A stretch of 64,000 nucleotides of DNA, taken from NCBI GenBank assembly GCA_009767595.1, contig VSDK01002196.1, forward strand, positions 373,576 to 437,575. Reading direction: 5' to 3'. Position 1 is the stretch's first letter, and every line of letters begins with the position of its first letter. Source of the stretch: Symbiodinium kawagutii (lineage: Eukaryota; Sar; Dinophyceae; Suessiales; Symbiodiniaceae). This document shows, piece after piece, positions 38,698-50,579 of the stretch. Under the pieces are notes generated by a model that searched no databases, was not told the origin of the DNA, and saw only the letters and a list, made by a program, of their open reading frames with translations. A program made the translations under genes and the position numbers.

Positions 38698-38913
38698 ATT
38701 TGTTGAACTTCAGGGTGATCCATTTCGATGGATTGAAGAAGAAAATCTTCACTTCCATGGGGAAACCATCAGGTTTCAGGTACCCCAAGTTATCACAGAC
38801 CTCCTATTTGCTGCGACCAGGAAACTGGCAGCGGAAAGAGGTCAAACTTCAAGCTCTTAGCTCTCGGAGCTATTCTGTCCCTCCTTGCCACTCTTGCTTT
38901 GGCATTTCTGGGG

Positions 38914-39499
38914 ATGTTGGTGTCGCGTATCAGCTTGGATGCGCACACGTCACCTACCTTTAGTTTAGTGCGAAGTCATTTTCGGGTGGAGAAGATCATG
39001 TCCATGGCTGCGGCACAGCCAGATGCTTCCATAGTTGGATCCAAGACCGACACTTCCAGCAGCTGGCCTCCGGGAAAAGCCGTGAAGATCGCCTTCGTGG
39101 ACATGGATGGCGCGAAGGCCACCGAGACTTTCATGTGGAAGCCAGAGACGGAGAGGTTTTCCGAGGTGGTCACAAAGGCAACAGCCGCTGGCATGGCAGA
39201 TTTCAAGGTTTCCTACGAAGACCAAGATAGGGACAGGATCACAGTAGATGCCACGGAAGATGGCATTGCAGAATTCCTCGCAAATCACTGTCAACACCCA
39301 AGCCCCAAGCTGCAGGCAGATGGGAATTGTTGAGTCGATCTCTTCCAGTGGTGTCGTATGAGATGTGTCTCAGTATTTTTTGCGCAGAAGATCGTTGTTC
39401 TCGTTTTTATTTGTGTTCTTTATCTTGTTCTTGTTCTTCTTGTTGTTGGTGGTGGTGGGTGGTTGTGCGTGTGCTTGTGTTTGTGTTTGTTTCTGCGTG

Positions 39500-39590
<91 letters not shown>

Positions 39591-41440
39591 GNNNNNNNNN
39601 NNNNNNNNNNNNNNNNNNNNNNNNNNNNNNNNNNNNNNNNNNNNNNNNNNNNNNNNNNNNNNNNNNNNNNNNNNNNNNNNNNNNNNNNNNNNNNNNNNNN
39701 NNNNNNNNNNNNNNNNNNNNNNNNNNNNNNNNNNNNNNNNNNNNNNNNNNNNNNNNNNNNNNNNNNNNNNNNNNNNNNNNNNNNNNNNNNNNNNNNNNNN
39801 NNNNNNNNNNNNNNNNNNNNNNNNNNNNNNNNNNNNNNNNNNNNNNNNNNNNNNNNNNNNNNNNNNNNNNNNNNNNNNNNNNNNNNNNNNNNNNNNNNNN
39901 NNNNNNNNNNNNNNNNNNNNNNNNNNNNNNNNNNNNNNNNNNNNNNNNNNNNNNNNNNNNNNNNNNNNNNNNNNNNNNNNNNNNNNNNNNNNNNNNNNNN
40001 NNNNNNNNNNNNNNNNNNNNNNNNNNNNNNNNNNNNNNNNNNNNNNNNNNNNNNNNNNNNNNNNNNNNNNNNNNNNNNNNNNNNNNNNNNNNNNNNNNNN
40101 NNNNNNNNNNNNNNNNNNNNNNNNNNNNNNNNNNNNNNNNNNNNNNNNNNNNNNNNNNNNNNNNNNNNNNNNNNNNNNNNNNNNNNNNNNNTGGTGCTGG
40201 TGCTGGTGCTGGTGGTGGTGATGGTGGTGCTGCTGGTGGTGGTGGTGGTGCTGCTGCTGCTGCAATTGAAGTTAGACATAATATCAGCATTGCATCTCAC
40301 CATGTGGATCAGGTACATTTCCGTTTGCCAGCCACTCTGGAGACGGTCCAAAGCAAGGTCCAATCGGCCAAAGCTTGGATGATTGGCCACGGAGGTGCCA
40401 CTGATCAAGCTATCAAAGATGCCAGCTGGCTGCAGATGCAGACAAAGTTTGATCATATTTGGATTGTTTTGGTAGGGTCTCTTCCAATTTAGTGTTTGCG
40501 CGGTTCCTGAATAAATGCATAGTTCTCGGGTTTGGACTTTGGCTGGGAAGATCAAAAAGAGATGGGCTGAAGCGGGAAATTTGCGATAAAACAATTATGA
40601 TGGGTATTTTTTGCAGCTAAGGTCCAAGAGAAAGTGGAAAAGAACGGCGGAAAGGTCACTGTGAACTCTGACTCGGTACGTAATGTCCTTGAGCACAAGG
40701 GCTACAAGAAGGACAGATGGCCTGTGGTGGTTGAGCGATTCAAGTTTGAGCTTAGGCTTTCAGAACCAGAAGCGCAAGCCTTGTTGAATGCAGCTGAACG
40801 GGAGGAAGGAAACGGTCAAGAGTTCCACCAGACGACCCATGGCAACAACACAACTACTGTGTTCATTGCTTACCACACCATTTGTCAAGATGACAAGATT
40901 CACTTGATCATTGGCAAGCATGAGGCGTCTATGGAGGTGAGCGGAACAGCCACAGCTCTGCCAAGCCAGAACTGCATCCTGTACAATGGCACCAACTTCG
41001 CGGCGTGGCCCCCAGCATCGCCCCACATCAACGAAGCCGGACAGGACATGAGTGGTGCGGTGGTGGAGATTCCTTCCGGGTGGCAGCTGGTGTATTCTAC
41101 CCAGAAGGACTTCGCCGACATCCGGCGGGAGGTGATCGCTGCATATGGATGGCACACACATGTCCTCGTGACCTCTGGCCCTGACGGCAAGCTGCAAGGA
41201 TGGAACACGAGTCATTATGGAACTGCCGGAGACCAGTATTCGCTAGACAGCGGCCATGTCGAGAAGAAGGACGAGTCCCACTTCCATTTCAAGAACACCA
41301 GCTACCGCCTCCTGATCCAGGCGAAGCCGGCGGCCACCCACGAGCTGTTCAACGACTGGGAGCTCTTCGTGCAGCTCTCGGCCCGGCGCAAGTGGTCTCA
41401 GATGCTCGGCGTGCCGCAAACCGGGTCCATCCAGGAGTGA
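38914..41440 (+). CDS. Array unit 5b: PB1-like/exon-C family protein, exons 0 and A fused
   Basis: Inferred exons are: 0+A at 38914-39315, B at 40313-40420 and C at 40622-41440, about 442 aa. Here the alpha N-terminus (MLVSRISLDAHTSPTFSLV) runs straight into EKIMSMAAAQPDAS with no intron, whereas units 2 and 3 have about 100-165 bases between them. The frame is also open upstream, giving AILSLLATLALAFLGMLV, a convincing hydrophobic segment, but I found no upstream ATG. Exon A has an extra IVGSKTD insertion, GKAVKIAFVDMDG and FKVSYEDQDRDRITVD. It ends GCAG|GCAGAT. The A/B intron contains a 600-N gap in triplet repeats. Exon B reads VHFRLPATLETVQSKVQSAK. Exon C has AYHTICQDDKIHLIIGK, IPSGWQLVYST, YGWHTHVLVTSGP, RLLIQAKPAATHELFNDW and RRKWSQMLG, then TGA after SIQE. 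Function is unknown. Confidence 0.7.
39425..40265 (+). repeat. TTG/TGG/CTG microsatellite in A/B intron, unit 5b
   Basis: A TTG run of about 90 bases enters a 600-N gap and emerges as GTGCTG/GTGGTG/CTG triplets. It has the same intron position as in units 2 and 3. Reading frames spanning it are artefacts. Confidence 0.9.
39592..40191. other. Assembly gap (600 N)
   Basis: A run of 600 N inside the triplet repeat. The size may be an estimate, so the true intron length is unknown. Confidence 0.98.
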
Positions 41441-41490
41441 ACAGGTCCACAAGCAGATGATATCCATTGCTCCCAGAGTGTTGTCACTCT

Positions 41491-41560
41491 TTCTTTGGCA
41501 AGTTGCCAGCAGTCGCCAAACCTTTGCTGTTGAGAGATGCCAGACACATCGAGTCTTTGA
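41491..41560 (+). promoter_or_regulatory. 3' conserved element, unit 5b
   Basis: The palindrome GGCAAGTTGCC is at 41497-41507, then CAGCAGTCGCCAAACC and GAGAGATGCCAGAC. It starts about 50 bases after the stop. Confidence 0.55.
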
Positions 41561-44500
41561 AGAGTATAGCGCCCAGGTACTCGACAGATTTTGGCAGCCA
41601 GATGTGGGAAAAGTGTCACGGTCAGCTGCACATGCCAACAGGGGTTATCAGCTAACCACCAGTTAAGATGATCAAGGAAAACTTTGTAGGAAAACAATTG
41701 AGAGATTATTGCTTCATGTGGGTGAAAGGGTTCTTGCCTCGGTGAAGACAGCGGCCACAATTCATGCAAACCAGTGTTTAACAAATTCATACATAGATTT
41801 TGTCGTAGTTGTAAACGTGTTTCTTGACCACATACCAGGGCATTTGGCAAAGTAGGCTTTTGAACGCTGGCTATGTTCTGCCAGGGCCTTGGGCTGAAGC
41901 CTTGCATGTTCTGCCCGGCTTGGAGGCTCGGGCTGCTGATGTCAACTGATTCCACCTGCAGGTGTCCAATGTTGCTCCTGACGGATCTGTATGTAGGGCC
42001 CAAACTCCAGGCACCAAAGCCGATGGGGATGACACCACCATGTCATGACATCAACAAAGATGTCATGTTAGTAGTTTTTCCATGGGAAGTCCATGGGCTT
42101 GAAGCGGTCTACGGTTTTTGACCACTAGGTTTGCTACCGTACCCAAGAGATACTTAATCAACTTCGCCAAACTGACCAAAAATGTTCAGATCATTTGGAT
42201 TAATTTATAATGCAGTCTCCATTTTAGCTTGTGTCCTATTTTACTTGTGTTTGTGTGATGTTGATTAAGGTTCACTTTTATTTGTTGATGTCGGTCGGCT
42301 CAGGGCCCAACCTCCAGACATACCCAAATGTGGATGGTTGACTTGTGCTGGTGGCATGTTGGTATTTTTCCTCAGATTTTTGGGTCCCAACTCCAGACAC
42401 TAAAAATGTGGGTGGTTTTGACCAGACCCAAGAGGCCGTCAATCAACTTAGCCAAAGTGACCCAGAACTTTCAGATCATTTGGATACATTTGGTATGCAG
42501 TCCCCCGGTTATTTCTATGTCATAGTATTGTCATCACTATTTTATTTTGCTAGTAGATTGTTATCGTGCTTAATTGTTCTTTACTATGAAAGATTATGAA
42601 ATTATGAAAAAAAACATGTTTAGCGAAATTTTGTCATTTCTATGTACAGAGATGTACTAAAGTGTTTATTGTCATGTTTACTCTTGTCTCCTGTGTTCTG
42701 CTATATTATGCTTCACATTATTGTTATGTACTATTTTGGATGTTGTTACTCTGATTTTGATCTTTGGAGTGGTTAGTTTTGGTTTGATCATTGATTGCGT
42801 CTTTGTAACTGGTACTTCTCTGCAGCAAATCCCATTATGTACTCCCTCGCTTAATGCAGTTGCGGCGTCTTGGTCACTTGGTTATCCGGTTGCTTGATCG
42901 CTGGGTTGGTTGATCTGGATCGAATTGCATGTTGTGGGAATTCATCATCTTCTTTATTGTCTTTGATTAGATGACTACCATGACCAAAGGCACAGTTCTT
43001 GTCCTGAGATCAAGCGGTGTAAGCCCCCTTGGTCTCATCAGACTCTCCAACGTGAGTCCCATTGGAAGAAAGGTGAATAATTAATTACACCATTCAAAAC
43101 TAGTGGCAAATCGTGGCATCATCAAGTGAGTTACTGCAATGTTAGGTGTTCAAAACAAGGATGATTTTCATCAAGTCCTCCCATATTAACTTTTGAGTAT
43201 GTTCTCAACCTCCGACATCCTCTCATAAGATTCCTGAAGATGATTTGACCACCGGAAAAGTTTCTCACCCAGTTCCTTGCAGGCAAAGTCGAAGCCCTGT
43301 GGCAAGTTTGCTGCGCCAGCTTGGTGTTGCAGGTGGGCTGTGGCATCACTCGGCTCCCAATGGGAAAGACTCTTGTTGCTAAACCGTCATGGCTCATGCA
43401 CCACTTTCAAGAATGCATCCATGTTCAAGATTGCTGAGAAGTGTCATCACAATCCAGAATGCATGTTCAGAAGAGTCTGAGAATACTTAGTCCAATAGCT
43501 CAATATGCACAGTTACATCGGCCATTTTGAGGGGGTGCTTTCTCCATGCAAACCACAACTTTGCTTTTAGCCGTGTTATCACTCTCAACACGCTCATGAT
43601 GACCACATGTCCAATTGCTTCTATTGATGGGTGCCTGTACATGTACGTAGGGGATGTCGGATGTGAATTTATTTCCCTTTCCGGCATGTTTTTGGGTCAA
43701 TGGTTGATCCATTGGGGGTTTGTTTAGATGTCCAACTTTCAGGGTTGTGACGCAGGATTTCTGCTGCCATCGCCTGGTGTTGGTGGATCTTATCTCGGTC
43801 AACAAGGGGAATCGGCATCAAAAGAAAACCTAGCATGTAATCAAATTCATCTTCCGTCCTAGGTTTCTTTTGATGCGGACCTAGCTCCCGTAATCAACCA
43901 AAATGGATTCCTTTCATCAAAGATACAATCAAATAGGAGCATTTCAGGAGCAAATGAGGCTCTGATCAGTCTGAGCAGCTGAAAAAGGTCATTTAGATCG
44001 TTTGGATTACAACCCGAAGGAGATCCTGTGGAGCATCGACAAGAGCGGACTTGAGTAATGCTTTGCTGGAAGATGACAGAATTCCAAGAGCATGGTCGTT
44101 AATCTTGTTTGGTTGCACAGCAGTGTGTTTGAAGCTACGATATGCATATTGTGAAGAAGGTACCCCTGGCAGCAAATTGAGATCCAAAGTGTCTACATTG
44201 GCAAGTCCCATATCTAGAGCCGTTCCCAGGAAAGAGTTGCGGAACCCACAGCTGATGGGCATATAACCCACATGGATTTACATGATTTGATGTTCATACC
44301 ACAACAAGGAGGGGCCTCCAGAGATGGGAGCTGGAAATCCATGAATCAACCATCAACTAGCACCATCTTGAAGCATCAGCAACCATCAGTAAGCACCATC
44401 AATCATCATAAACCGTTCTCAAGCACCATTAACCATCATGAGCTACGACAATTCACCATCAACTAACAACTACCAACAACTCCCAGCATCAAACAAACAC

Positions 44501-45962
44501 TTTCATCATTAGCCACCATGAACCATCAACCCATCAACCAACACCTTCCAACATCAACAGATTTCCTGAGGAGTACTGCTCTCTGTGTACGCCAGGAGCT
44601 CAATAACATCGACTCCCACACCGAGGCCTGGCACCCACCAACAAGCCACTCCTGTCACTGGATGAAGATGTGTTAGGAACAACCAAGGAGGCACTCCAGT
44701 CCTGAAACCAAGGTGACTTGGTGAAAAACTAATTGCTTTGAAAAACTACAGGAAAACTGGGTGAGAACCAGCAGTTCTTTTGGTGTCTTGTAGATGTTTT
44801 TTCAATCATTTCTAGAATACAATATATGAGGGTGAAGTGATGACGCTTGGTGTTATGGCAATCCATCTAGAGAATGAATATATTATTACAACAAGTGTCA
44901 CGTACAGCGTGGCAGCTTAAGACAAATATAACATGACAGTTAATTGACAGTTAAGGTCAAAATGAGTCCAGCATGACCGCAACAGGCGAGAAAAAGTTGG
45001 AGATTGTCATGAACAGTCAACAGAAATTCAGGGATTAGGATTAAGTGCAAATCAAAGGTACCTCAGCAACAAAGGAGAGGTTTCAGTACAAAATCACAGT
45101 CACCCAGCCAACAGAATTTGTTTGTAAGTTGTAAGCTTTTTTTGAAGGGCCAGCAAATAGGAGGGTTGAAGTAGGAAATGATGGGAATGCTAGAAGCTGC
45201 ATTTTCCAATTTAGATTGTTTGAATTGCATGTCAAGTAGCAACAAGAGGGTAGTAAAGTGATGAGGCATTGAAATCTAAGTACACTCGTGCACGTACAAG
45301 CTCTTCAAGTCGCACATCATTTTGTTTGACAAGTATGAAGGGCATACTGTGGAGAATGCCCCCTGACTAACAAATGAGGATCGAAACGCTAGAGCTGTCA
45401 CCTTCATCAAATACAGGTATTGCATATCTTACAAACCTGTGGTTCCAAATCATTCAGGTTACGTATCCAATATACGAAACCATTCGATATCATTCACGTT
45501 TCTTTTCTACTATCTATACATGGTCAAAGATGGATAACATCCTACCGTGCCACACGGATAGAACCAGCGAACGCACGCCGTCGGAGCCGCGGTGGTCATC
45601 CTATGTCATCCTCAGGAGCCCTTGTCTCAGTGGCTTGACCCTTCAGTGCCCCAACCTCCGTGGGACCAGGTGACTTCCAAGTGGAGGGGGGGCATGACCA
45701 GCACATCATGGCATAGAAAGTGGCAGCTGTTGAGGATGATGCAAAGGTGTTACTGGTACAATCAACCAGGTATGGTTTCAATAGTTTCTTGTCCCATGAT
45801 TCACCAACAAAGCATGCCTGAGCAAGCGTGCCTTGATGTATGTGGATGCCTGGATAATACTATCAGAATTGATGATCTAGGCTATCAGTCATCTAACGTG
45901 CACATCACGGAGGCATCACCATGATCACCAACACTGGAAGAACGTGCTTAACAAAATTCTGG

Positions 45963-46106
45963 GTGTATAATCCGCAAAGCAAGGATCCATATCATTAAAA
46001 GTACCTGTCAACATAGATCAATTCGGTGTCACCAGTGTATAATCCACAAAGCAAGGATCCATGTCATTAAAAGTACCTGTCAACGTAGATCAATTCGGTG
46101 TCACCA
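45963..46106. repeat. 72-bp tandem duplication
   Basis: Two adjacent copies starting GTGTATAATCC and ending GGTGTCACCA, differing at only a few bases. This indicates a recent local duplication. Confidence 0.9.
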
Positions 46107-46360
46107 ACGCACAAAGAACTTAAGAGGCACAGCAAGTGGAGCAAACGTTTCAGGAATGGTGTTGCAAATAGTCTCAGCTGCTTGCTGGAGATATCCTCAG
46201 CTAAGTTGACTTAATGAACGACTGGTCGGGGTAGAATCAACCTCAAGAGTAGTACTGTGACCTTTTCACGAATATCAACCGCATACTGTTAAGAACAACC
46301 CCGCACCCCAACCAACAAACAGGGATCCAAACTATAATAAGAAGAAGATAGAATCAATAA

Positions 46361-46426
46361 GAGAGAGAGAGAGAAAGAGAAATGCACAAATATGAATGAG
46401 AGAGAGAGAGAGAATGAGAGAGAAAG
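46361..46426. repeat. GA-rich microsatellite
   Basis: Interrupted GA repeats, corresponding in position to the shorter GA run at 29,591-29,610 in spacer d. Confidence 0.85.
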
Positions 46427-47790
46427 TCCACATCAAGGGAAGACTATCAACAAAAACGAACAATGAGGAAACTGACAATTCATGAGCGCACAATTAACCA
46501 ATACATAGTAACACCAGCAATAAATTTGGTGCCAAGGATATGTTGCCAACAAAAAGTCATCGGTAGACAACCGATACGGATCTAAAGAGTCCGAATTCCA
46601 TGGGCGACATGACCAACAAGGCAGTACTTTGGAACATGGAACAACAGCTGGAGGCCTCCATTGATCGGTGACTAAGACCCCCAACTCTTGGCACCGCTGG
46701 TCTTCCTGAGGCCTGGCCTTTGCGCCTTGGTACTTGGCCCTCAACGCCGTGAGTTCATTCCTTGGGTGCCGGCTGATGTGACCAACCAACGGATGGGAGC
46801 CAACGGTCAGAGCTGGGGTGGTAGCAGGGTACCACTTTGGGTTGATCATCAACCACATGTAGGGTGCCACTTTGATGTGGTTGGGAAAGATAGTTTGATC
46901 AAACAGAAGCTAAATGTAGATATCCAGCAACTATGCAGGTCCAAGTAATGAGCTCCTTGCAGGATAGGTACTTGCAAATCTATTGGCCTTTCTGATTCTT
47001 TCCGATGATTGAAAGTGGCAAAGTATGACCCTTGACGGCACTTTCGTATTTTGCACCGTTTACCCCACCCCTGGAGACTTGGATATCAGTCATGCATCAT
47101 AAAGATGGACCTGATTTGTGGTCATGCTTTGGTCGTGCTTACCATACCGCTTTGGGGATAGACAAGTCCCTTGCGGACAAAGTTGTGTTCACCGTACCCG
47201 GCAGAACTTGTGCTTTGCAATCCCCAATTCACAGGAATGACCAGTCTCAGTGCAGGGATGCGAGCTGTTAGAAGCTCACCATGATCCAGACAGGCTTTGT
47301 GGTTGCAACAGTCTAGGTCGAGTTTGCAAGGAGCCATTGATGGCAAGCCAAACGTTTCTTGTTTGAACAAAGTTTGCATCCATCCAGTTGCTAGGAAGAG
47401 GTGAAAAAAGTGAAACCGCCTTTGGCTTAAGAATGTTCGATGTGTCAAGTTGTGTCATCTTTTGATGTCAACTGTCCCTTGACTGCTCCACATGACGATT
47501 GCCTTCTGAGGTGATGCAACTGTTTGCGAGGGACCACCCTGTCGATTTCAGCAAAGCAGGCTGTGGAGATGGGCGGCTGAAGCAGCAAGGGAAGGATGTT
47601 TCCATCTGCTGAAGAGCCAAGGTCCATGTTGAGGTTGATGTTTTGTATGCTATATATAGCTGTTGCTCTCCAGGTCTTCTTTCAACTCAGCTCTTGGGAA
47701 TTACAAAAGTGTATCAAAATATGTTTTCAAACCGCAGGCGCTTGGCTCCTGAGAAGCACCCCCTCCAACCATTGCCATTCGTTGCTGGAC

Positions 47791-50174
47791 ATGTTTGCAC
47801 CCAAGCAGATGTCCGGGTTCATCTTCCAGTTAGTTCTGGGGCTGGGGGCATTGCGCCTTACCTTTGGTGCGGATGGTATCCGCACCGACATGGAAGACAG
47901 CCTGAAATCAGTGTCAACTGCTCGCAAGTTAGTATTTCAACGTCATAGTTTGTGGTCGTATTGTGAGCTCATGCCTTTGGGTGGGAATGAGCGGTCGTTC
48001 CCGGAGTTAAAAAGCACGGAGTAAAGGAGTGGAACTTCATAGTTTTTCGGGCAACTGCTTGCAGGAGTTGGAACTTCATAGTTTTTGGTGATACTGGGCG
48101 TTCGTTCTTTGGGTGGATATGGCGGGTAGGTAGTCAATATGCAACATCACTAATGATTAAGTGGTGGCAAGTTTGGCAGCCAGCAGACTACTTTCCCGTG
48201 AGGTTCGGCCCACCGGCCAGGGAGAAGATCATGTCCATGTTTGGGCCAGACTCAAACACTTCCACCAGCTGGCCTTCGGGAAAAACCGTGAAGATCACCT
48301 TTCGTAAGATGGATGATGCGAAAGCCACCAAGCATCTGATGTGGAATCCTGCCGTGGAGAACTTGCCCGAGGTGATGATGGATAGGGCCGGCTTGGTTGG
48401 CATCCAAGATTTCGACGTCTACTATGAGGATGAAGATAGGGACAAGATCCAGGTAGATGCCACACGCAGTGGCATTGAAGCATTCCTTGCAGATCGCAAG
48501 GAACTCCCGAAACCCAAGCTGCAGGCATATTGGGGCTGAGATGGATTGGTCACGGGTTTGTTGTACATATTTTTTCTCCCACTTGCATCTTGAAGTCAAA
48601 CCCTTATCCCGAAGGATAGTGAGACATTCAAGACTTTCAAGTAGGCTCTGTTCTTGGATATGACTGTGTCATTTGAGGGTTGGGTCCTCAAGGTTTATGG
48701 AGAAACGTCTTGCCACTGAAGCTGGACGTGTAGCCACGGGCATCAGGTGGAGTGGCGCTTTCCAACGACTCTGGAGATGCTCCAAAGCAAGGTCCAATCG
48801 GCCAAAGCTTGGCTCATTGGACATGGAAATGCCTCTGATCAAGCTCTGCAAGACGCCTCCTGGCTGCAGATGCAGGCGTATTGTCATTTTGTTTGGATGG
48901 TTTAGTCCCCTTTGCGTCCAGATCTGCGGGTTTGAAATGAAAGCAACGTTCTTCTGCTCAATATTGAATTGAATGTGGGCCCCACTAAACAATATGCACG
49001 GCCATGCGCTCTGGACAAGGGGGTATGATGTTCTTTCTGATTAGTCCTGACCTTGCTGGTCCTGCTGCCTCCGCAACCCAGTCCATCAAGATCCTTACTC
49101 ACGCATTGTATAAGTCTACATTTGACAAAAGCATGTGAAAGTTTCCCCGCAATTAAGTTATATTACAAGGGATGCAATGGAAAATGATTTGAGCCGAAAG
49201 CATGAAAGTGCAGATCAGACAACTGTTCCATTGGTTCTAGTTGCGGTGGTTTCTGTCAGCAGAAGACAAGATGTTTTCGGCCTGAAACCAAAAGATTTGG
49301 ATCAGGAGAGCGAGGTGCTGATGCAGCACGCCGAAGGGTTTTGGCAGCTGAGGCACAGCAAAAGGTGGAAGGGAACGGCGGAAAGATCACGGTGAACTCT
49401 GGTTCGGGACGCAGCTTTGTTGAGCACAAGGGCTACAACAAGACCGAGTGGCCTAAAGTGGTCAAAGGGTTAAAGGCTGAGCTTGAACTTTCAGACTCGG
49501 ATGAGGAAGCCTTGCTCAACGCAGCCCGGCGCAAAGACGGGAAAGCTCGTCATTTCCGCCAGAAAACAAGTGGCAACAAGATCACTGCTCAGCATTTCGC
49601 ATACCACACCGTTTGCCAAGACAACGAGATTGATTTGATCTATGGCAAGCACGAAGAGTCCATGGAGGTCAGCGGAGCAGCTACGGCTTTACCTGGCGAG
49701 AACTCTATCCAGTACAACGGCACCAACTTCGCGGCGTGGCCCCCAGCATCGCCACAGAGCAACGTAGCTGGAAGTGACATGAATGGTTTGGTCGTGGAGA
49801 TTCCTTCCGGGTGGGAACTTGTGAATTCGCCCCAGGAGGACTTCGACAACATCCGGCAGCGTGTGATCGCTCCATACGGGTGGGCCACAAACGTCCTGGT
49901 GACCTCTGGCCCCGACGGCCAGCTTCAAGGATGGAAGTCAATTCGGTATTCTGATGCTGGAGACCATTGGGGGACAGTAACCACCAGCCTGGTCGAGAAG
50001 AAGGACGGGTCCCGTTTCCACTTCAAGACCACCAGTTTCCGTCTCCTGATCCAGGCGAAGCCGGCGGCCAACCACGAGCTGATCAACGATTGGAAGCGCT
50101 TCGTGCAGCTCTCCGCCCAGCGCGAGTGGTCTGAGATGCTCGGCGTGCCCCATGCCGGATCCATCCAGGAGTGA
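47791..50174 (+). CDS. Array unit 6: PB1-like/exon-C family protein, beta N-terminus with signal-peptide-like start
   Basis: Inferred exons are: 0 at 47791-47927, A at 48203-48524, B at 48747-48854 and C at 49353-50174, about 462 aa. Exon 0 reads MFAPKQMSGFIFQLVLGLG and continues to a GAD motif then an acidic tail. This basic-hydrophobic-polar layout suggests a cleavable signal peptide and secretory-pathway entry. The donor CGCAA|GTTAGT is in phase 2, and exon A starts GAG|G. Exon A has FGPPAREKIMSMFGPDSN, GKTVKITFRKMDD and DFDVYYEDEDRDKIQVD. It ends GCAG|GCATAT. Exon B reads VEWRFPTTLEMLQSKVQSAK. Exon C has FAYHTVCQDNEIDLIYGK, IPSGWELVNS, YGWATNVLVTSGPDGQLQGW, RLLIQAKPAANHELINDW and QREWSEMLG, then TGA after SIQE. 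It is the last complete unit of the array. Function is unknown. Confidence 0.7.
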
Positions 50175-50223
50175 GCGTGTCCATAGGGCAACGATATGCA
50201 CAACTTCCAGAGGTTGTGACTCT

Positions 50224-50300
50224 TTCTATGGCAAGTTGCCAGCAGTAGTCGTCGAATTTTTGCTGTTGAGAGATTCCAGCCAATATCAAGTCTTTAAGAA
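50224..50300 (+). promoter_or_regulatory. 3' conserved element, unit 6
   Basis: The palindrome GGCAAGTTGCC is at 50230-50240, then CAGCAGTAGTCGTCGAA and GAGAGATTCCAGCCAATA. It is preceded by AACTTCCAGAGGTTG. Confidence 0.55.
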
Positions 50301-50579
50301 ATGCAGTGTCCAGGAAGTTGAGAGATTTTGACAGCTAGATGTGAGAAAAGCGTCGCCATCGCCTGAACATGCCAACAGGGGCCACCAGCCAACCATCATT
50401 AAGGGATGACCTGCGAAACAACTTGATTTGCCCAGATTCGTTTCCGAGAAGAGAATTCAGAACTGCTTGCCTCAGTGGCGACAGTCGCCTGAGATTATGT
50501 AAGCTAGTGTTTCACAGATCTCTTACATATCCTGTTTCGGGTTGTAAGTCTCTATCACATCCTTTTTGTGAGTTGTAAG

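Larger units (their letters stand above)
41830..47790. repeat. Array spacer, type II copy f
   Basis: This is the spacer between units 5b and 6, colinear with d over most of its length and with e at both ends. It includes a 72-bp tandem duplication (45,963-46,106), a GA-rich tract (46,361-46,426) and CATCAACCA-type repeats (44,340-44,560). Short reading frames are not conserved among the copies, so I call no gene. Confidence 0.65.

Noticed and set aside
39365-40492. Long frames of poly-Cys, poly-Val, poly-Leu, poly-Gln or poly-Asn spanning the 600-N gap, both strands
   Set aside because: Produced by the triplet repeat and by reading through Ns; the interval is an intron.
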